Shown piece after piece: positions 27,687-36,192 of a DNA stretch of 64,000 bases; positions within the stretch are counted from its first letter, which is position 1, and each line of letters opens with the position of its first letter. The position numbers and the translations under genes are program-made. Source of the stretch: an uncultured Paracoccaceae bacterium (GTDB taxonomy: Bacteria > Pseudomonadota > Alphaproteobacteria > Rhodobacterales > Rhodobacteraceae). The stretch spans positions 62,001-126,000 of the forward strand of contig CATOSB010000017.1 of NCBI GenBank assembly GCA_951812305.1, read 5' to 3'. The notes under the pieces are model-generated. The model ran no database searches. It was not told the DNA's origin and saw only the letters and a program-made list of their open reading frames with translations.

Positions 27687-28156
27687 TCAAACCATCGCTG
27701 AGGTCTGCATCCAGTTGATGTAGAGCCGCTCAGCCATCTGGTTGAACGCGCCCATCTGCGCCGCGACATCACCGTCAAGCCGGGATACCGCTTCGGCACC
27801 CATCGTGCGTTCCAGCGCCGCTGCATATTCCGCAATCTCTGCCCAATTCGCCACAGTGTCCGCCTCGACCTCAATGTGAAACTGCGCCGAAATCGCCCGC
27901 GGGCCCCACTTCATCGCTTGAACGGCACAAGCAGGGGAAGTCGCCAGGCATTGCGCGCCCGCAGGCATTTGTTTCACCTCCGCTGAATGCCACTGCAAAC
28001 ACAGGAACCGATCCGGCAGGCCATCGAATATCACACCTGTCGCGCCTTCTTCAGTCAGCTGTACATCCAAAACGCCGATTTCTGGCTCATCAGAAGGTCC
28101 AACCGATCCACCCAGCGCCTCTGCCAGTAGTTGGTGACCTAAGCACAAGCCTAGAA
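27687..28156 (-). pseudogene. Class I glutamine amidotransferase (GMP-synthase-like), N-terminus removed by IS982
   Basis: The frame reads FLGLCLGHQLLAEALGG from the IS982 end onward. The nucleophile elbow G-x-C-x-G-H is present, as are the catalytic His and Glu in AQFHIEVEADT. The roughly 80 residues normally preceding the elbow are absent, cut exactly at the IS982 terminus (28157). The rest of the gene is not in this window. The remnant travels as cargo of the IS66 composite transposon. A TTG at 28148 cannot restore a complete enzyme. Confidence 0.82.
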
Positions 28157-28226
28157 AACCCCGATTCTGGATAAGACGTTGGCGTCACCAGTGCACTACT
28201 CGACAGAATTTTTTCGTAGTTTTTTG
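28157..28226 (-). mobile_element. 70-bp right-end remnant of IS982-family element
   Basis: The reverse complement matches the end of the two full IS982 copies, from CAAAAAAC through CTTATCCAGAATCGGGGTT. It stops where IS66 copy 4 is inserted, at the same octamer used by IS66 copy 6 in the other IS982 copy. It shows that the amidotransferase gene was once hit by an IS982 that already carried, or later received, IS66 at this site. Confidence 0.85.
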
Positions 28227-29826
28227 GTAACTCCCAAGCACCCTGTCCGATAGGGTTGCGGGGTTTTGTTCCGTCAGAGCCGTGCGATGATCTGAGGTGG
28301 TGACAGGGTCAGGATTTCCAGGATGTTGAACCGGTGTTTTCTGGCCGTCGAGATGACGGACCTGATGTCGGCGAAGACCCGCGCGCCCTCGAGGGTGCGG
28401 AAGGTGCCCGAGATTTTCATGCGCAGCTTCATCATGCGCAGGTCCTGTTCGGCCTGATTGTTTGTGAATGGGACCGCGAAGTCGGCGATGAATCGCAAAA
28501 CGTCATCGCGGTAGTCACGCAGGCGGAGGAGCAGGTTGTGGCCTGGCCGCCTGGCTTTTCGGCCGCGGGTGCCGGGGCTTTTGGCCAGCGGGGGCCGGCG
28601 TTCGTGGAAGGCGAGCCCCTTGGCGAGGATCGCCATGTATCTGGTGACTATACCCTGGCGAACCAGTTCCGGGAGTTCGGTCTCGCCTTGATCCTGAGCC
28701 GCGCATCTGAGCTGATTGGCGCTATGAAGCACTGCGCTCATCTCCGTCGCCCAAGGCTCTTTTTCGATCTCTTCGATGGCCTTGAGTTCGCGCAAGTGAT
28801 GCGCCCCGCAGAGGGCGTGGGCGTCCACTCCGCTCATATGGGCGTAGTAGGGTTTCCAGTGATCATGAATGATCGTCCCGCCGGTCAGGAAGGTTGGAAC
28901 AGCACCGCGTTTGGCGCTGATGCGGTAATGGGTGAAGGCGGTATCGCAGATCGTGTGCAGCCAGTGCAGCTTGCCGGCAACACGAAGTCCGGTCTCGTCC
29001 AGATGCCGAACGCCGCCTTCGGCAAGCCGGGCGAGAATGTGTTCAACCACGACACCCATCTTATTTGCCGCGCCGCGCGTCCAGTTGGTCACGCTGGCCG
29101 CGCACAAGCTGGTGGCCCCAAACAGGTCGCGCATAAGCTGGCAGACCCGATCCTCGGGTATCAGCTGCTGAACATTGCAATAGACCGCCACTGCCCGCAT
29201 GCGCGTGCCATATTGCACATGCGCGGCCACGCCATCGGGAAAGCCAGCCGTCGTCGTGGCTCGACAATGGTCGCAACAATAAACCGCCGCCTGATGCTCG
29301 GTGACCTCCAGGCGTGGCGCAGGCAAGTCGAACACCTGACGCTTCTCGATCCCTTTCACCATCTCCGCCGTCAGGGCGCTCTGACAGGCGCTGCAATGCG
29401 TCGCCTCATGCCGTTCGACAAAGTCGGGTGTTGACGTCTGGCGCAGGGTGTCGCCCCGGTGGCCAACTTGGCCGCCACTTTTCTTTCCGGATTTGCCACG
29501 CAGGCTGCGCGGGGCTGGCTTCTTCAGGCCATCACTTGAAGGGGGCTTGCTGCTATTGCTGCTGTTCTTGGCCAACTGTCGGCGCAGGTCCGTGATCTCT
29601 TCCGCCATGCTCGCCAACGCAGCTTCAAGCTCAGCGATCCGACGCAGAGCCGTGGCGAGAAGTTGTTCAAGGGCGGCAACCTGATCCATCCCACCACTGA
29701 TTCAGAGAAATCAACCCGGCGCCACAGAATTCAGACAAGAAAGAAAAAAACACGCGCAAAATGGCAAATTCGACTCACCATAAAACTGACAATAACACTC
29801 AAACGTGGGGGGTGCTTGGGAGTTAC
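28227..29826 (-). mobile_element. IS66-family element, copy 4 (right arm of composite transposon)
   Basis: 1600 bp, seven-T variant like copy 3. Alleles: A at the first marker, G (Arg) at the second. The inner flank is GTTTTTTG, the complement of CAAAAAAC, the duplication of IS66 copy 6. The outer flank is CAAGATTC. Confidence 0.95.
28274..29689 (-). CDS. tnpC: IS66-family transposase TnpC, copy 4
   Basis: 471 aa, Arg instead of Gln in the HERRPPL segment; otherwise the same as copy 1. Confidence 0.95.
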   Translation of the reverse strand: MDQVAALEQLLATALRRIAELEAALASMAEEITDLRRQLAKNSSNSSKPPSSDGLKKPAPRSLRGKSGKKSGGQVGHRGDTLRQTSTPDFVERHEATHCSACQSALTAEMVKGIEKRQVFDLPAPRLEVTEHQAAVYCCDHCRATTTAGFPDGVAAHVQYGTRMRAVAVYCNVQQLIPEDRVCQLMRDLFGATSLCAASVTNWTRGAANKMGVVVEHILARLAEGGVRHLDETGLRVAGKLHWLHTICDTAFTHYRISAKRGAVPTFLTGGTIIHDHWKPYYAHMSGVDAHALCGAHHLRELKAIEEIEKEPWATEMSAVLHSANQLRCAAQDQGETELPELVRQGIVTRYMAILAKGLAFHERRPPLAKSPGTRGRKARRPGHNLLLRLRDYRDDVLRFIADFAVPFTNNQAEQDLRMMKLRMKISGTFRTLEGARVFADIRSVISTARKHRFNILEILTLSPPQIIARL

Positions 29827-29883
29827 CAAGATTCCAGTTAATGGACGGGAGATTGTGTTGACTAACGCAATAAAAAATTTATG

Positions 29884-31484
29884 GTAACTCCCAAGCACCC
29901 TGTCCGATAGGGTTGCGGGGTTTTGTTCCGTCAGAGCCGTGCGATGATCTGAGGTGGTGACAGGGTCAGGATTTCCAGGATGTTGAACCGGTGTTTTCTG
30001 GCCGTCGAGATGACGGACCTGATGTCGGCGAAGACCCGCGCGCCCTCGAGGGTGCGGAAGGTGCCCGAGATTTTCATGCGCAGCTTCATCATGCGCAGGT
30101 CCTGTTCGGCCTGATTGTTTGTGAATGGGACCGCGAAGTCGGCGATGAATCGCAAAACGTCATCGCGGTAGTCACGCAGGCGGAGGAGCAGGTTGTGGCC
30201 TGGCCGCCTGGCTTTTCGGCCGCGGGTGCCGGGGCTTTTGGCCAGCGGGGGCCGGCGTTCGTGGAAGGCGAGCCCCTTGGCGAGGATCGCCATGTATCTG
30301 GTGACGATACCCTGGCGAACCAGTTCCGGGAGTTCGGTCTCGCCTTGATCCTGAGCCGCGCATCTGAGCTGATTGGCGCTATGAAGCACTGCGCTCATCT
30401 CCGTCGCCCAAGACTCTTTTTCGATCTCTTCGATGGCCTTGAGTTCGCGCAAGTGATGCGCCCCGCAGAGGGCGTGGGCGTCCACTCCGCTCATATGGGC
30501 GTAGTAGGGTTTCCAGTGATCATGAATGATCGTCCCGCCGGTCAGGAAGGTTGGAACAGCACCGCGTTTGGCGCTGATGCGGTAATGGGTGAAGGCGGTA
30601 TCGCAGATCGTGTGCAGCCAGTGCAGCTTGCCGGCAACACGAAGTCCGGTCTCGTCCAGATGCCGAACGCCGCCTTCGGCAAGCCGGGCGAGAATGTGTT
30701 CAACCACGACACCCATCTTATTTGCCGCGCCGCGCGTCCAGTTGGTCACGCTGGCCGCGCACAAGCTGGTGGCCCCAAACAGGTCGCGCATAAGCTGGCA
30801 GACCCGATCCTCGGGTATCAGCTGCTGAACATTGCAATAGACCGCCACTGCCCGCATGCGCGTGCCATATTGCACATGCGCGGCCACGCCATCGGGAAAG
30901 CCAGCCGTCGTCGTGGCTCGACAATGGTCGCAACAATAAACCGCCGCCTGATGCTCGGTGACCTCCAGGCGTGGCGCAGGCAAGTCGAACACCTGACGCT
31001 TCTCGATCCCTTTCACCATCTCCGCCGTCAGGGCGCTCTGACAGGCGCTGCAATGCGTCGCCTCATGCCGTTCGACAAAGTCGGGTGTTGACGTCTGGCG
31101 CAGGGTGTCGCCCCGGTGGCCAACTTGGCCGCCACTTTTCTTTCCGGATTTGCCACGCAGGCTGCGCGGGGCTGGCTTCTTCAGGCCATCACTTGAAGGG
31201 GGCTTGCTGCTATTGCTGCTGTTCTTGGCCAACTGTCGGCGCAGGTCCGTGATCTCTTCCGCCATGCTCGCCAACGCAGCTTCAAGCTCAGCGATCCGAC
31301 GCAGAGCCGTGGCGAGAAGTTGTTCAAGGGCGGCAACCTGATCCATCCCACCACTGATTCAGAGAAATCAACCCGGCGCCACAGAATTCAGACAAGAAAG
31401 AAAAAAAACACGCGCAAAATGGCAAATTCGACTCACCATAAAACTGACAATAACACTCAAACGTGGGGGGTGCTTGGGAGTTAC
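29884..31484 (-). mobile_element. IS66-family element, copy 5
   Basis: 1601 bp with duplication AATTTATG (29876-29883 and 31485-31492), a simple insertion into the EPS leader 57 bp from the composite transposon. Alleles: C at the first marker, Arg at the second, eight T. Confidence 0.95.
29931..31346 (-). CDS. tnpC: IS66-family transposase TnpC, copy 5
   Basis: 471 aa with the Arg allele and a private Pro to Ser change (EKESWATE instead of EKEPWATE), the most divergent of the eight. No catalytic residue is affected. Confidence 0.95.
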   Translation of the reverse strand: MDQVAALEQLLATALRRIAELEAALASMAEEITDLRRQLAKNSSNSSKPPSSDGLKKPAPRSLRGKSGKKSGGQVGHRGDTLRQTSTPDFVERHEATHCSACQSALTAEMVKGIEKRQVFDLPAPRLEVTEHQAAVYCCDHCRATTTAGFPDGVAAHVQYGTRMRAVAVYCNVQQLIPEDRVCQLMRDLFGATSLCAASVTNWTRGAANKMGVVVEHILARLAEGGVRHLDETGLRVAGKLHWLHTICDTAFTHYRISAKRGAVPTFLTGGTIIHDHWKPYYAHMSGVDAHALCGAHHLRELKAIEEIEKESWATEMSAVLHSANQLRCAAQDQGETELPELVRQGIVTRYMAILAKGLAFHERRPPLAKSPGTRGRKARRPGHNLLLRLRDYRDDVLRFIADFAVPFTNNQAEQDLRMMKLRMKISGTFRTLEGARVFADIRSVISTARKHRFNILEILTLSPPQIIARL

Positions 31485-31622
31485 AATTTATGACATTAAC
31501 AATTATACCCGTGCGCCTGAATTGGCCTGATGTTTTCCGGGTTAGAGTCCCCGATAGGGGATCTGTAAACCCCACGGCTTTAGCCGGACGGGATCGCGGC
31601 ATTTGCGTTAAGATGCCTGATT

Positions 31623-32066
31623 ATGGATTCGTACAAGCGTGGCAGCCATACGGTTTGGGACTGCAAATACCACTTGGTGTGGGTGACGAAGTACCGCTAC
31701 CAGGTGTTGGGCGGCGATGTCGGCAACCGCTGCCGTGAGTTGCTGCGCGAGACGGCGCGGGCGCATGGGATGGTTGTGCATGCCGGATCAATCAACCGTG
31801 ACCACGAGCATATGCCGGTGTCGACCCCGCCGAACCTGTCGGTCAGCCGTGCGGAGCAATATCTGAAAGGGCGCAGTTCGCACAAGCTGCTGAGCGAGTT
31901 CGGGATATTGCGCAAAAGATATTGGGGGCAACACCTGTGGGCCCGCGGTTACCGGGTTGCCAGCAGCGGCAACGTGACAGACGAGGTGTGGTTGGAATAC
32001 ATCAAGAACCAGACGCCACCCGAGCCCGATGATGATTTTAATCCAGCGGGAACTCCCCGCGTGTAA
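31623..32066 (+). CDS. tnpA: IS200/IS605-type Y1 transposase TnpA
   Basis: 147 aa. HTVWDCKYHLVWVTKYRYQV, then the metal-binding pair in RDHEHMPVSTPP, then YLKGRSSHKLL, WGQHLWARGYRVASSGNV and the nucleophile Tyr in VWLEYIKNQ. The histidine motif reads HEH where most family members have H-hydrophobic-H. Both window copies share this. Palindromic ends are visible: CCACGGCTTTAGCCGG before the gene and CCCCGCGTGTAAGCGCGGGG (32057-32076) just across its stop. It cuts and pastes single-stranded DNA. Confidence 0.88.
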   Translation: MDSYKRGSHTVWDCKYHLVWVTKYRYQVLGGDVGNRCRELLRETARAHGMVVHAGSINRDHEHMPVSTPPNLSVSRAEQYLKGRSSHKLLSEFGILRKRYWGQHLWARGYRVASSGNVTDEVWLEYIKNQTPPEPDDDFNPAGTPRV

Positions 32067-32076
32067 GCGCGGGGAT
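32057..32076 (+). repeat. IS200-type right-end hairpin
   Basis: CCCCGCG, loop TGTAAG, CGCGGGG, beginning inside the last codons of tnpA. A second hairpin with the same loop (CCACGGG-TGTAAG-CCCGTGG) is at 32259-32278, after the truncated tnpA. Two right ends therefore mark two IS200-type elements in succession. Confidence 0.75.
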
Positions 32077-32147
32077 GATAGCCCTTCCATTGTCTTCGGG
32101 CTATCGTCTGCAGAATGCGGCTGCGAAAATCGTCCCACAGCGTTTAC

Positions 32148-32252
32148 AAAGGATTTTTTGTGTCCACCGTTGGGGTCGACGAGCAAACGATACGGAATTA
32201 CGTCCGATGGCAGGGCCGAGAAGATAATGGACAAGCGGAGCTTGACCTTTGA
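32148..32252 (+). pseudogene. C-terminal remnant of a second IS200-type TnpA
   Basis: The frame reads KGFFVSTVGVDEQTIRNYVR and stops after QAELDL. This is the C-terminal helix of Y1 transposases including the Tyr (IRNYVRWQ). Its own right-end hairpin follows at once. The intact tnpA unit appears to have inserted in or beside this older, degraded element. Confidence 0.7.
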
Positions 32253-32281
32253 AAGAACCACGGGTGTAAGCCCGTGGGTAT

Positions 32282-33349
32282 CTATATCACTTTGTATTCC
32301 TTGAGCGATACAACGCGGAAGTTGTCGGTGACGGTGTCGCGGAACTCAGGCCATTTTTCTGGCAGTGTCGTACGGAAGAAGTTGAAAATAGCCTCTGTGA
32401 ACTGGTTGAACGTTGCATAGTGGCGATTGTGTGTGACCCAATCGTGCATGACGCCCCAAAGGCGCTCGATTGGGTTGAGATGCGGGGCATATGCTGGCAG
32501 GAAATGCAACTTCACCCGGCGTTCCGGGCTGTTGAGCCATGGCTGAAGTATCCTGGCATGATGATAGCGGGCATTGTCGACAAAGACATGGATGGTCGTC
32601 ATGGTTGGGTTGTTGCGCTCCAACTTTTCCAGCATTTGTTGGGTTGTCCGGGCATTGATCTTTTCGCCTTCTACAAAGGTGAACTGGAAGGTCTCAAGGT
32701 CAAGCGCTCCCTGAATATTGAGCCGTTTGCGCCCGGATGTCGCCTTCAGGGCCGTCTTTTGTCCCTTTGGGAACCAGCCATGGGCGGGGCGGCTCTGATG
32801 CTCGGGGTGAACAGCGTCCGAAAAGACAACCATCTCATCTGCGGCCAACCCGTTCATCATGGCCTCATATTGGGCAATAAACGCAGCCTGTTTGGCTTCA
32901 TCGGCCTGTGCAGGCAGCAATTGTGGTTTCCTATACACAAACCCCAGGCGGCGCATCAGCCTGGCGGCTCCCGAGGGGCTGTAGCTCTGGTCGCACTCGG
33001 CCAGAACATAGGCACAGACCTCATCTACGTTCTGTGCCGGATGTTCGGTGAAATGCGCTTTCAAAGCCCGTTCCTGCTCCACCGATAGATGCCCCTGTCG
33101 CTGGCTGTAGCCCTTCAAGCCAAAAAATGACAACCCCGCTCCGGCAAACGCGAACTGCCATTCCGTCAGAACCGTTGGACCGATATCCAAAATCCGGCAA
33201 ACCGTTCCGGCGTCTTCTCCTGTGTCCAGAAGAAGAAACGCACGCGCACGTTTCCAAACAAGGGCCTCAACTTTGCGGCGGCGGCAAAGCGCTTCAAGCG
33301 CTATGCGCTGCTCGTCGGATAAGGTGACTGTTTTGTCTCGCTTGCTCAT
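32282..33349 (-). CDS. IS630-family transposase
   Basis: 355 aa from the ATG behind GAGGGT; an in-frame start at 33391 is less likely. The N-terminal helix-turn-helix region (TLSDEQRIALEALCRRRKVE) is followed by the DDE domain: Asp in VVFSDAVHPEHQ, Asp in HVFVDNARYHHA, Glu in HLNPIERLWGVMHDW. The stop codon lies four bases beyond the second IS200 hairpin. Confidence 0.92.
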   Translation of the reverse strand: MSKRDKTVTLSDEQRIALEALCRRRKVEALVWKRARAFLLLDTGEDAGTVCRILDIGPTVLTEWQFAFAGAGLSFFGLKGYSQRQGHLSVEQERALKAHFTEHPAQNVDEVCAYVLAECDQSYSPSGAARLMRRLGFVYRKPQLLPAQADEAKQAAFIAQYEAMMNGLAADEMVVFSDAVHPEHQSRPAHGWFPKGQKTALKATSGRKRLNIQGALDLETFQFTFVEGEKINARTTQQMLEKLERNNPTMTTIHVFVDNARYHHARILQPWLNSPERRVKLHFLPAYAPHLNPIERLWGVMHDWVTHNRHYATFNQFTEAIFNFFRTTLPEKWPEFRDTVTDNFRVVSLKEYKVI

Positions 33350-33454
33350 ACCCTCAAAATAGAAACCTCCGTGCCTGTGACCATGCGGCAAAGTGATTCA
33401 CAGGCATCAAAATCATCAGGCCAATTCAGGCGCAGGAGTGTACTTAATTATTTT

Positions 33455-33474
33455 GCTCCAGGGGGGGTAGATAA
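33455..33474 (+). promoter_or_regulatory. ops/JUMPstart-like element before the sugar transferase
   Basis: GCTCCAGGGGGGGTAGATAA resembles the E. coli JUMPstart core CCAGGGGCGGTAGCGT, in which GGCGGTAG is the RfaH-recruiting ops sequence. It lies 6 bp before the first EPS gene of this strand. An RfaH/NusG-like gene stands upstream in the reconstructed, IS-free order. The match is by eye and one base of the core differs. Confidence 0.45.
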
Positions 33475-33479
33475 AGGTT

Positions 33480-34142
33480 GTGTTTGATTTAAGCGTAGAG
33501 AGTGTCGAATTTCGACTTGATCGTTTCCAAAATCTCACTAGCTCCAAATTTTCCGGACGATTGTTTCGCATTGCAAAGCGCGGGTTCGATCTATTCCTCG
33601 CAGTGTCGTTGCTACCTTTGTTAGCGGTGAATTCCGTCGTAATTTTTGTATTGAACCCGTTCCTAAATGCCGGCCCACTTTTATTCATCCAAGACCGTAT
33701 GGGACGAGACTGCAAACCATTCCCGACGATCAAGTTCCGCACAATGGAGCCGGCGGAGGTGATGACGCGAACAGCTGAAGCCCCGCTTGAGATTAACCGC
33801 ATCACAAAGCTTGGTCGGATCCTGCGCAAGATGCGAATTGATGAGTTGCCGCAGATCATCAACGTAATTCGTGGCGAAATGAGCTTCATTGGACCGAGAC
33901 CAGACTATTACGAGCATGCCTGTTATTTTCTGAAGGAAGTACCGGGTTATCGCGAGAGGCATGTGGTGCGTCCCGGAATGAGCGGTTTGGCGCAGACTGT
34001 GGTCGGCTATGTCGAAGGCTCTGAGGCGACCAAAAAAAAGGTTCAAGCCGATCTCTACTACATCACGAATGCGAATCTGCGATTGGAGCTTTGGCTAATT
34101 TGGCGAACGATAGTAGTCGTATTTGCGAAAGCCGGCGCCTAA
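33480..34142 (+). CDS. Polyprenyl-phosphate sugar-1-phosphate transferase (ExoY/PssA type)
   Basis: 220 aa. One N-terminal membrane helix (FDLFLAVSLLPLLAVNSVVIFVL) is followed by the bacterial sugar transferase domain: FIQDRMGRDCKPFPTIKFRTM, LRKMRIDELPQIINVIRGEM, SFIGPRPDYYE and RPGMSGLAQ. It starts exopolysaccharide assembly by loading the first sugar phosphate on undecaprenyl phosphate at the inner membrane. The GTG start at 33480 has a weak close AAAGG. Upstream is the ops-like sequence; downstream an IS4 element interrupts the operon 15 bp after the stop. Confidence 0.92.
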   Translation: MFDLSVESVEFRLDRFQNLTSSKFSGRLFRIAKRGFDLFLAVSLLPLLAVNSVVIFVLNPFLNAGPLLFIQDRMGRDCKPFPTIKFRTMEPAEVMTRTAEAPLEINRITKLGRILRKMRIDELPQIINVIRGEMSFIGPRPDYYEHACYFLKEVPGYRERHVVRPGMSGLAQTVVGYVEGSEATKKKVQADLYYITNANLRLELWLIWRTIVVVFAKAGA

Positions 34143-34157
34143 GGAGAGATTTCGTAC

Positions 34158-35149
34158 CTTACCACCCTTCAATTTAGCCAGACATCCCAGAGCTTGGGGA
34201 TTTTGGCATAACCTGCGAGGCATCGTCGGATAGCACGAAGGCCTGTCTTGAAGAGAGAGCATAAGGACCTTCGGGCTTTTCGAATCCCCTTTTTTCGCCG
34301 CGTATTGCGACGTGGTGCTCTTCGTTTGCTCCGGTTGAAACAGCCCAGTACATGGCGATTGCCAGCACCAAAATGAGGCGGGCCAATCGATCCGGCTTTT
34401 TGATCTGGCTTTGAGTAATTTCAAAGCCCCGGGTTTTGAAGTCGGAGAACATGGCTTCAATTCCCCAACGCATTCCATAATCGAGCACCTTGTACTCGGA
34501 CGGTGCTGCATTCATGGCAATAATCCAAGGCTCTTTGTGCCCCTCTTCGTGAAGCACTCCAATGTTGCTAAAGACGCCCGTTCCGTAAAGCTCAGCGTTT
34601 ACAAGCCCTTCGGGCATCAGTTGGGCAATTTCGCGCGTCATCATCTCGCCACCCTGATGTTGCAGTGTGATATTTCCCTTCATGCGCAGCCGGTAGTCCC
34701 ATCCAGCCTCCTGGCACCATGCGACCAATCGGGCGGTTCCATAAAACCGATCTCCCGCCAGCAACACACGCGCATCCGCCGGGAGCCATGGGCGGACTGC
34801 TTCCAAAAGCTCATGTTGCACGCGCCATCCAATCGGCCCTTTGGTCTGGCGTACACGCCAGGCGACCGGGAGGGCCCGATCCCGCATCCGCACCGATAAC
34901 ATCAAAACCTCATGCCCTTCGTTGAGCTTGCTTTGATCAAGGGCCACCACAATCGTTTCTCCGGCCTCACACTGGCGGCGGAAAATTTCACCAACATAGG
35001 CCTGCATGATCTCATCAGTATCGATGTGAGGATTGCCCAGAACCCGCGAAATGTATTGATAGCGGTGGTCCACAGAGCCGATATCGCGGGGCAGAGCAGC
35101 CGCATTTTCCATCAGATTGACGCTGCGCGTGTTCAAAATCACGCTTGCT
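34158..35149 (-). mobile_element. IS4-family element, copy 1, left segment (split by the IS982 composite)
   Basis: The left end CTTACCACCCTTCAA is intact. Sequence matches the uninterrupted copy at 54834-56023 up to 35149, where IS982 begins. The remaining part is at 45018-45219. Removing the insert and one TGCT restores exactly 1190 bp, the length of the intact copy. The 9-bp flanks differ (ATTTCGTAC left, ATTCCGGGT right), so a further rearrangement has joined unrelated DNA. Confidence 0.9.
34174..35149 (-). pseudogene. IS4-family transposase, 5' end detached
   Basis: This carries all of the protein from SVILNTRSVNLMENAAAL to the C-terminus, including the DDE core (VVALDQSKLNEG, LLAGDRFYG, YGMRWGIEAMFSDFKTRG with the YREK signature). 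About 40 N-terminal codons lie 10 kb away at 45018-45141. Translation from an internal start at Met52 (35091) is conceivable but would lack the DNA-binding N-terminus. Confidence 0.8.
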
Positions 35150-35170
35150 AACCTGAGTTCTGGATAAGCG

Positions 35171-36106
35171 CTATATCTGGTATTCGACCTGCCTGATTGT
35201 TTCCGGCACGGTTATGGGTCCCATTTTAACTTTGGTTTTCCCGAGCATATAGGCTGCGACACACGAGATGAGGTGTACGAATGCGTTGGCAGGCGATCTG
35301 TGTCGAGTGTGTTCCAGTCCCATGCTGGTTTTCAACTTATCGAACAGAGTTTCGATGATGAACCGCCTTCGCAACAGGATTTTGTTCAGGATTGGCAGGA
35401 GATAGTTTTTCATGTTGCGGCGAATGCCGGTGACGAGGTGGAGCCCACGCTGCCAGAGCCGTTGGAAGAGGGATTTGGAGATATAGCCCTTATCAGCAAA
35501 TATTTTGCCTTCGAGGCCCGCGATCATGGCTTCAAACGGCTTTCGATCATCGACATTACCTGCCGTGATTTTGACGGCCATGATCTCCCCCTTGTTGTTG
35601 ATGATTAGATGCAGTTTGAAGCCAAAGAACCAGCCCATTGTGCTGCGACCGCGCTTTGCCAGCCCCTTGAAGACCTTGTTTCGATTAATGCGGGCATTGT
35701 GGCAGACCGCGAGCTTAGTGCTGTCGGCAAAATAGACGCCGGTTTTTTCACCGCTGAAGCAGTGCAGCAGTATGCAAAACGGCACCATTAATCTTGGCAT
35801 GAGGCTGACAAACCGACCATAGCTCGGGAGGGTGCCAAAGCAGTCACGGTATTTCTGCTCAACGCCATAAATCCAATAATGTTTGAAGTCCTTGAACGGC
35901 GACAAGTGAAACAAGACCATGATGAACAGGCTCTCCCCCAGGGTCAGCTTGCCGGAGCGAAGCCTCTGACGACCCGAGGGGATCAACCGGTGGCGCTCCC
36001 AGTCCTCGTAGGTTTTTGCAAAATCATCGAGACAGACAAAAAGTGCGGTGTTAGTGATCGACATGAGTGGCGGTCCATATTGTGTCGCTTTTGAACCTTG
36101 AATCAT
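35171..36106 (-). CDS. IS982-family transposase (element A)
   Basis: 311 aa; an alternative start is Met15 (36064). N-terminal region CLDDFAKTYEDWERHRLIPSG, then the DDE core: Asp in VYFADSTKLAVCHN, GWFFGFKLHLIINNKGEI, Asp in KIFADKGYISKSL, Glu in RFIIETLFDKLKTS, and the tail RHRSPANAFVHLISCVAAY. All catalytic residues are present. It is transcribed away from the passenger gene, with which it shares a short control region. Differs from element B by one Ser/Ala residue near position 51. Confidence 0.92.
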   Translation of the reverse strand: MIQGSKATQYGPPLMSITNTALFVCLDDFAKTYEDWERHRLIPSGRQRLRSGKLTLGESLFIMVLFHLSPFKDFKHYWIYGVEQKYRDCFGTLPSYGRFVSLMPRLMVPFCILLHCFSGEKTGVYFADSTKLAVCHNARINRNKVFKGLAKRGRSTMGWFFGFKLHLIINNKGEIMAVKITAGNVDDRKPFEAMIAGLEGKIFADKGYISKSLFQRLWQRGLHLVTGIRRNMKNYLLPILNKILLRRRFIIETLFDKLKTSMGLEHTRHRSPANAFVHLISCVAAYMLGKTKVKMGPITVPETIRQVEYQI

Positions 36107-36192
36107 GGGGCAACGTACCTGGAAACCCCTCTCACCCCATACTAATCACGGGGGCATTCAGGCTGGTCAACACGGGGCAAAAGGTGCGCGCC

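Larger units (their letters stand above)
26050..29826. mobile_element. Composite transposon of two inverted IS66 copies
   Basis: The outer flanks are identical: CAAGATTC at 26042-26049 and again at 29827-29834. The inner flanks of the two IS66 copies do not match each other (GAAAATGA after copy 3, GTTTTTTG before copy 4). So the whole 3777-bp unit, not two separate elements, was inserted at one target and duplicated 8 bp. The cargo is only 577 bp: a glutamine amidotransferase fragment and a 70-bp IS982 end. Removing the unit restores a continuous EPS leader. An alternative history by recombination between separate insertions is possible but needs more steps. Confidence 0.8.
31508..33440. mobile_element. 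IS630-family element carrying IS200-type passengers, copy 1
   Basis: 1933 bp. The termini are CCCGTGCGCCTGAATTGGCC and the matching CGCCTGAATTGGCCTGATG in inverse orientation at the right (left versus right outermost five bases differ). TA lies on both sides (31506-31507, 33441-33442), as expected for IS630/Tc1-type insertion. It contains, left to right, an intact IS200-type tnpA, a second truncated tnpA, and the IS630 transposase on the opposite strand. The same assembly of equal length is found at 61812-63744, so it moves as one unit. Confidence 0.9.
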
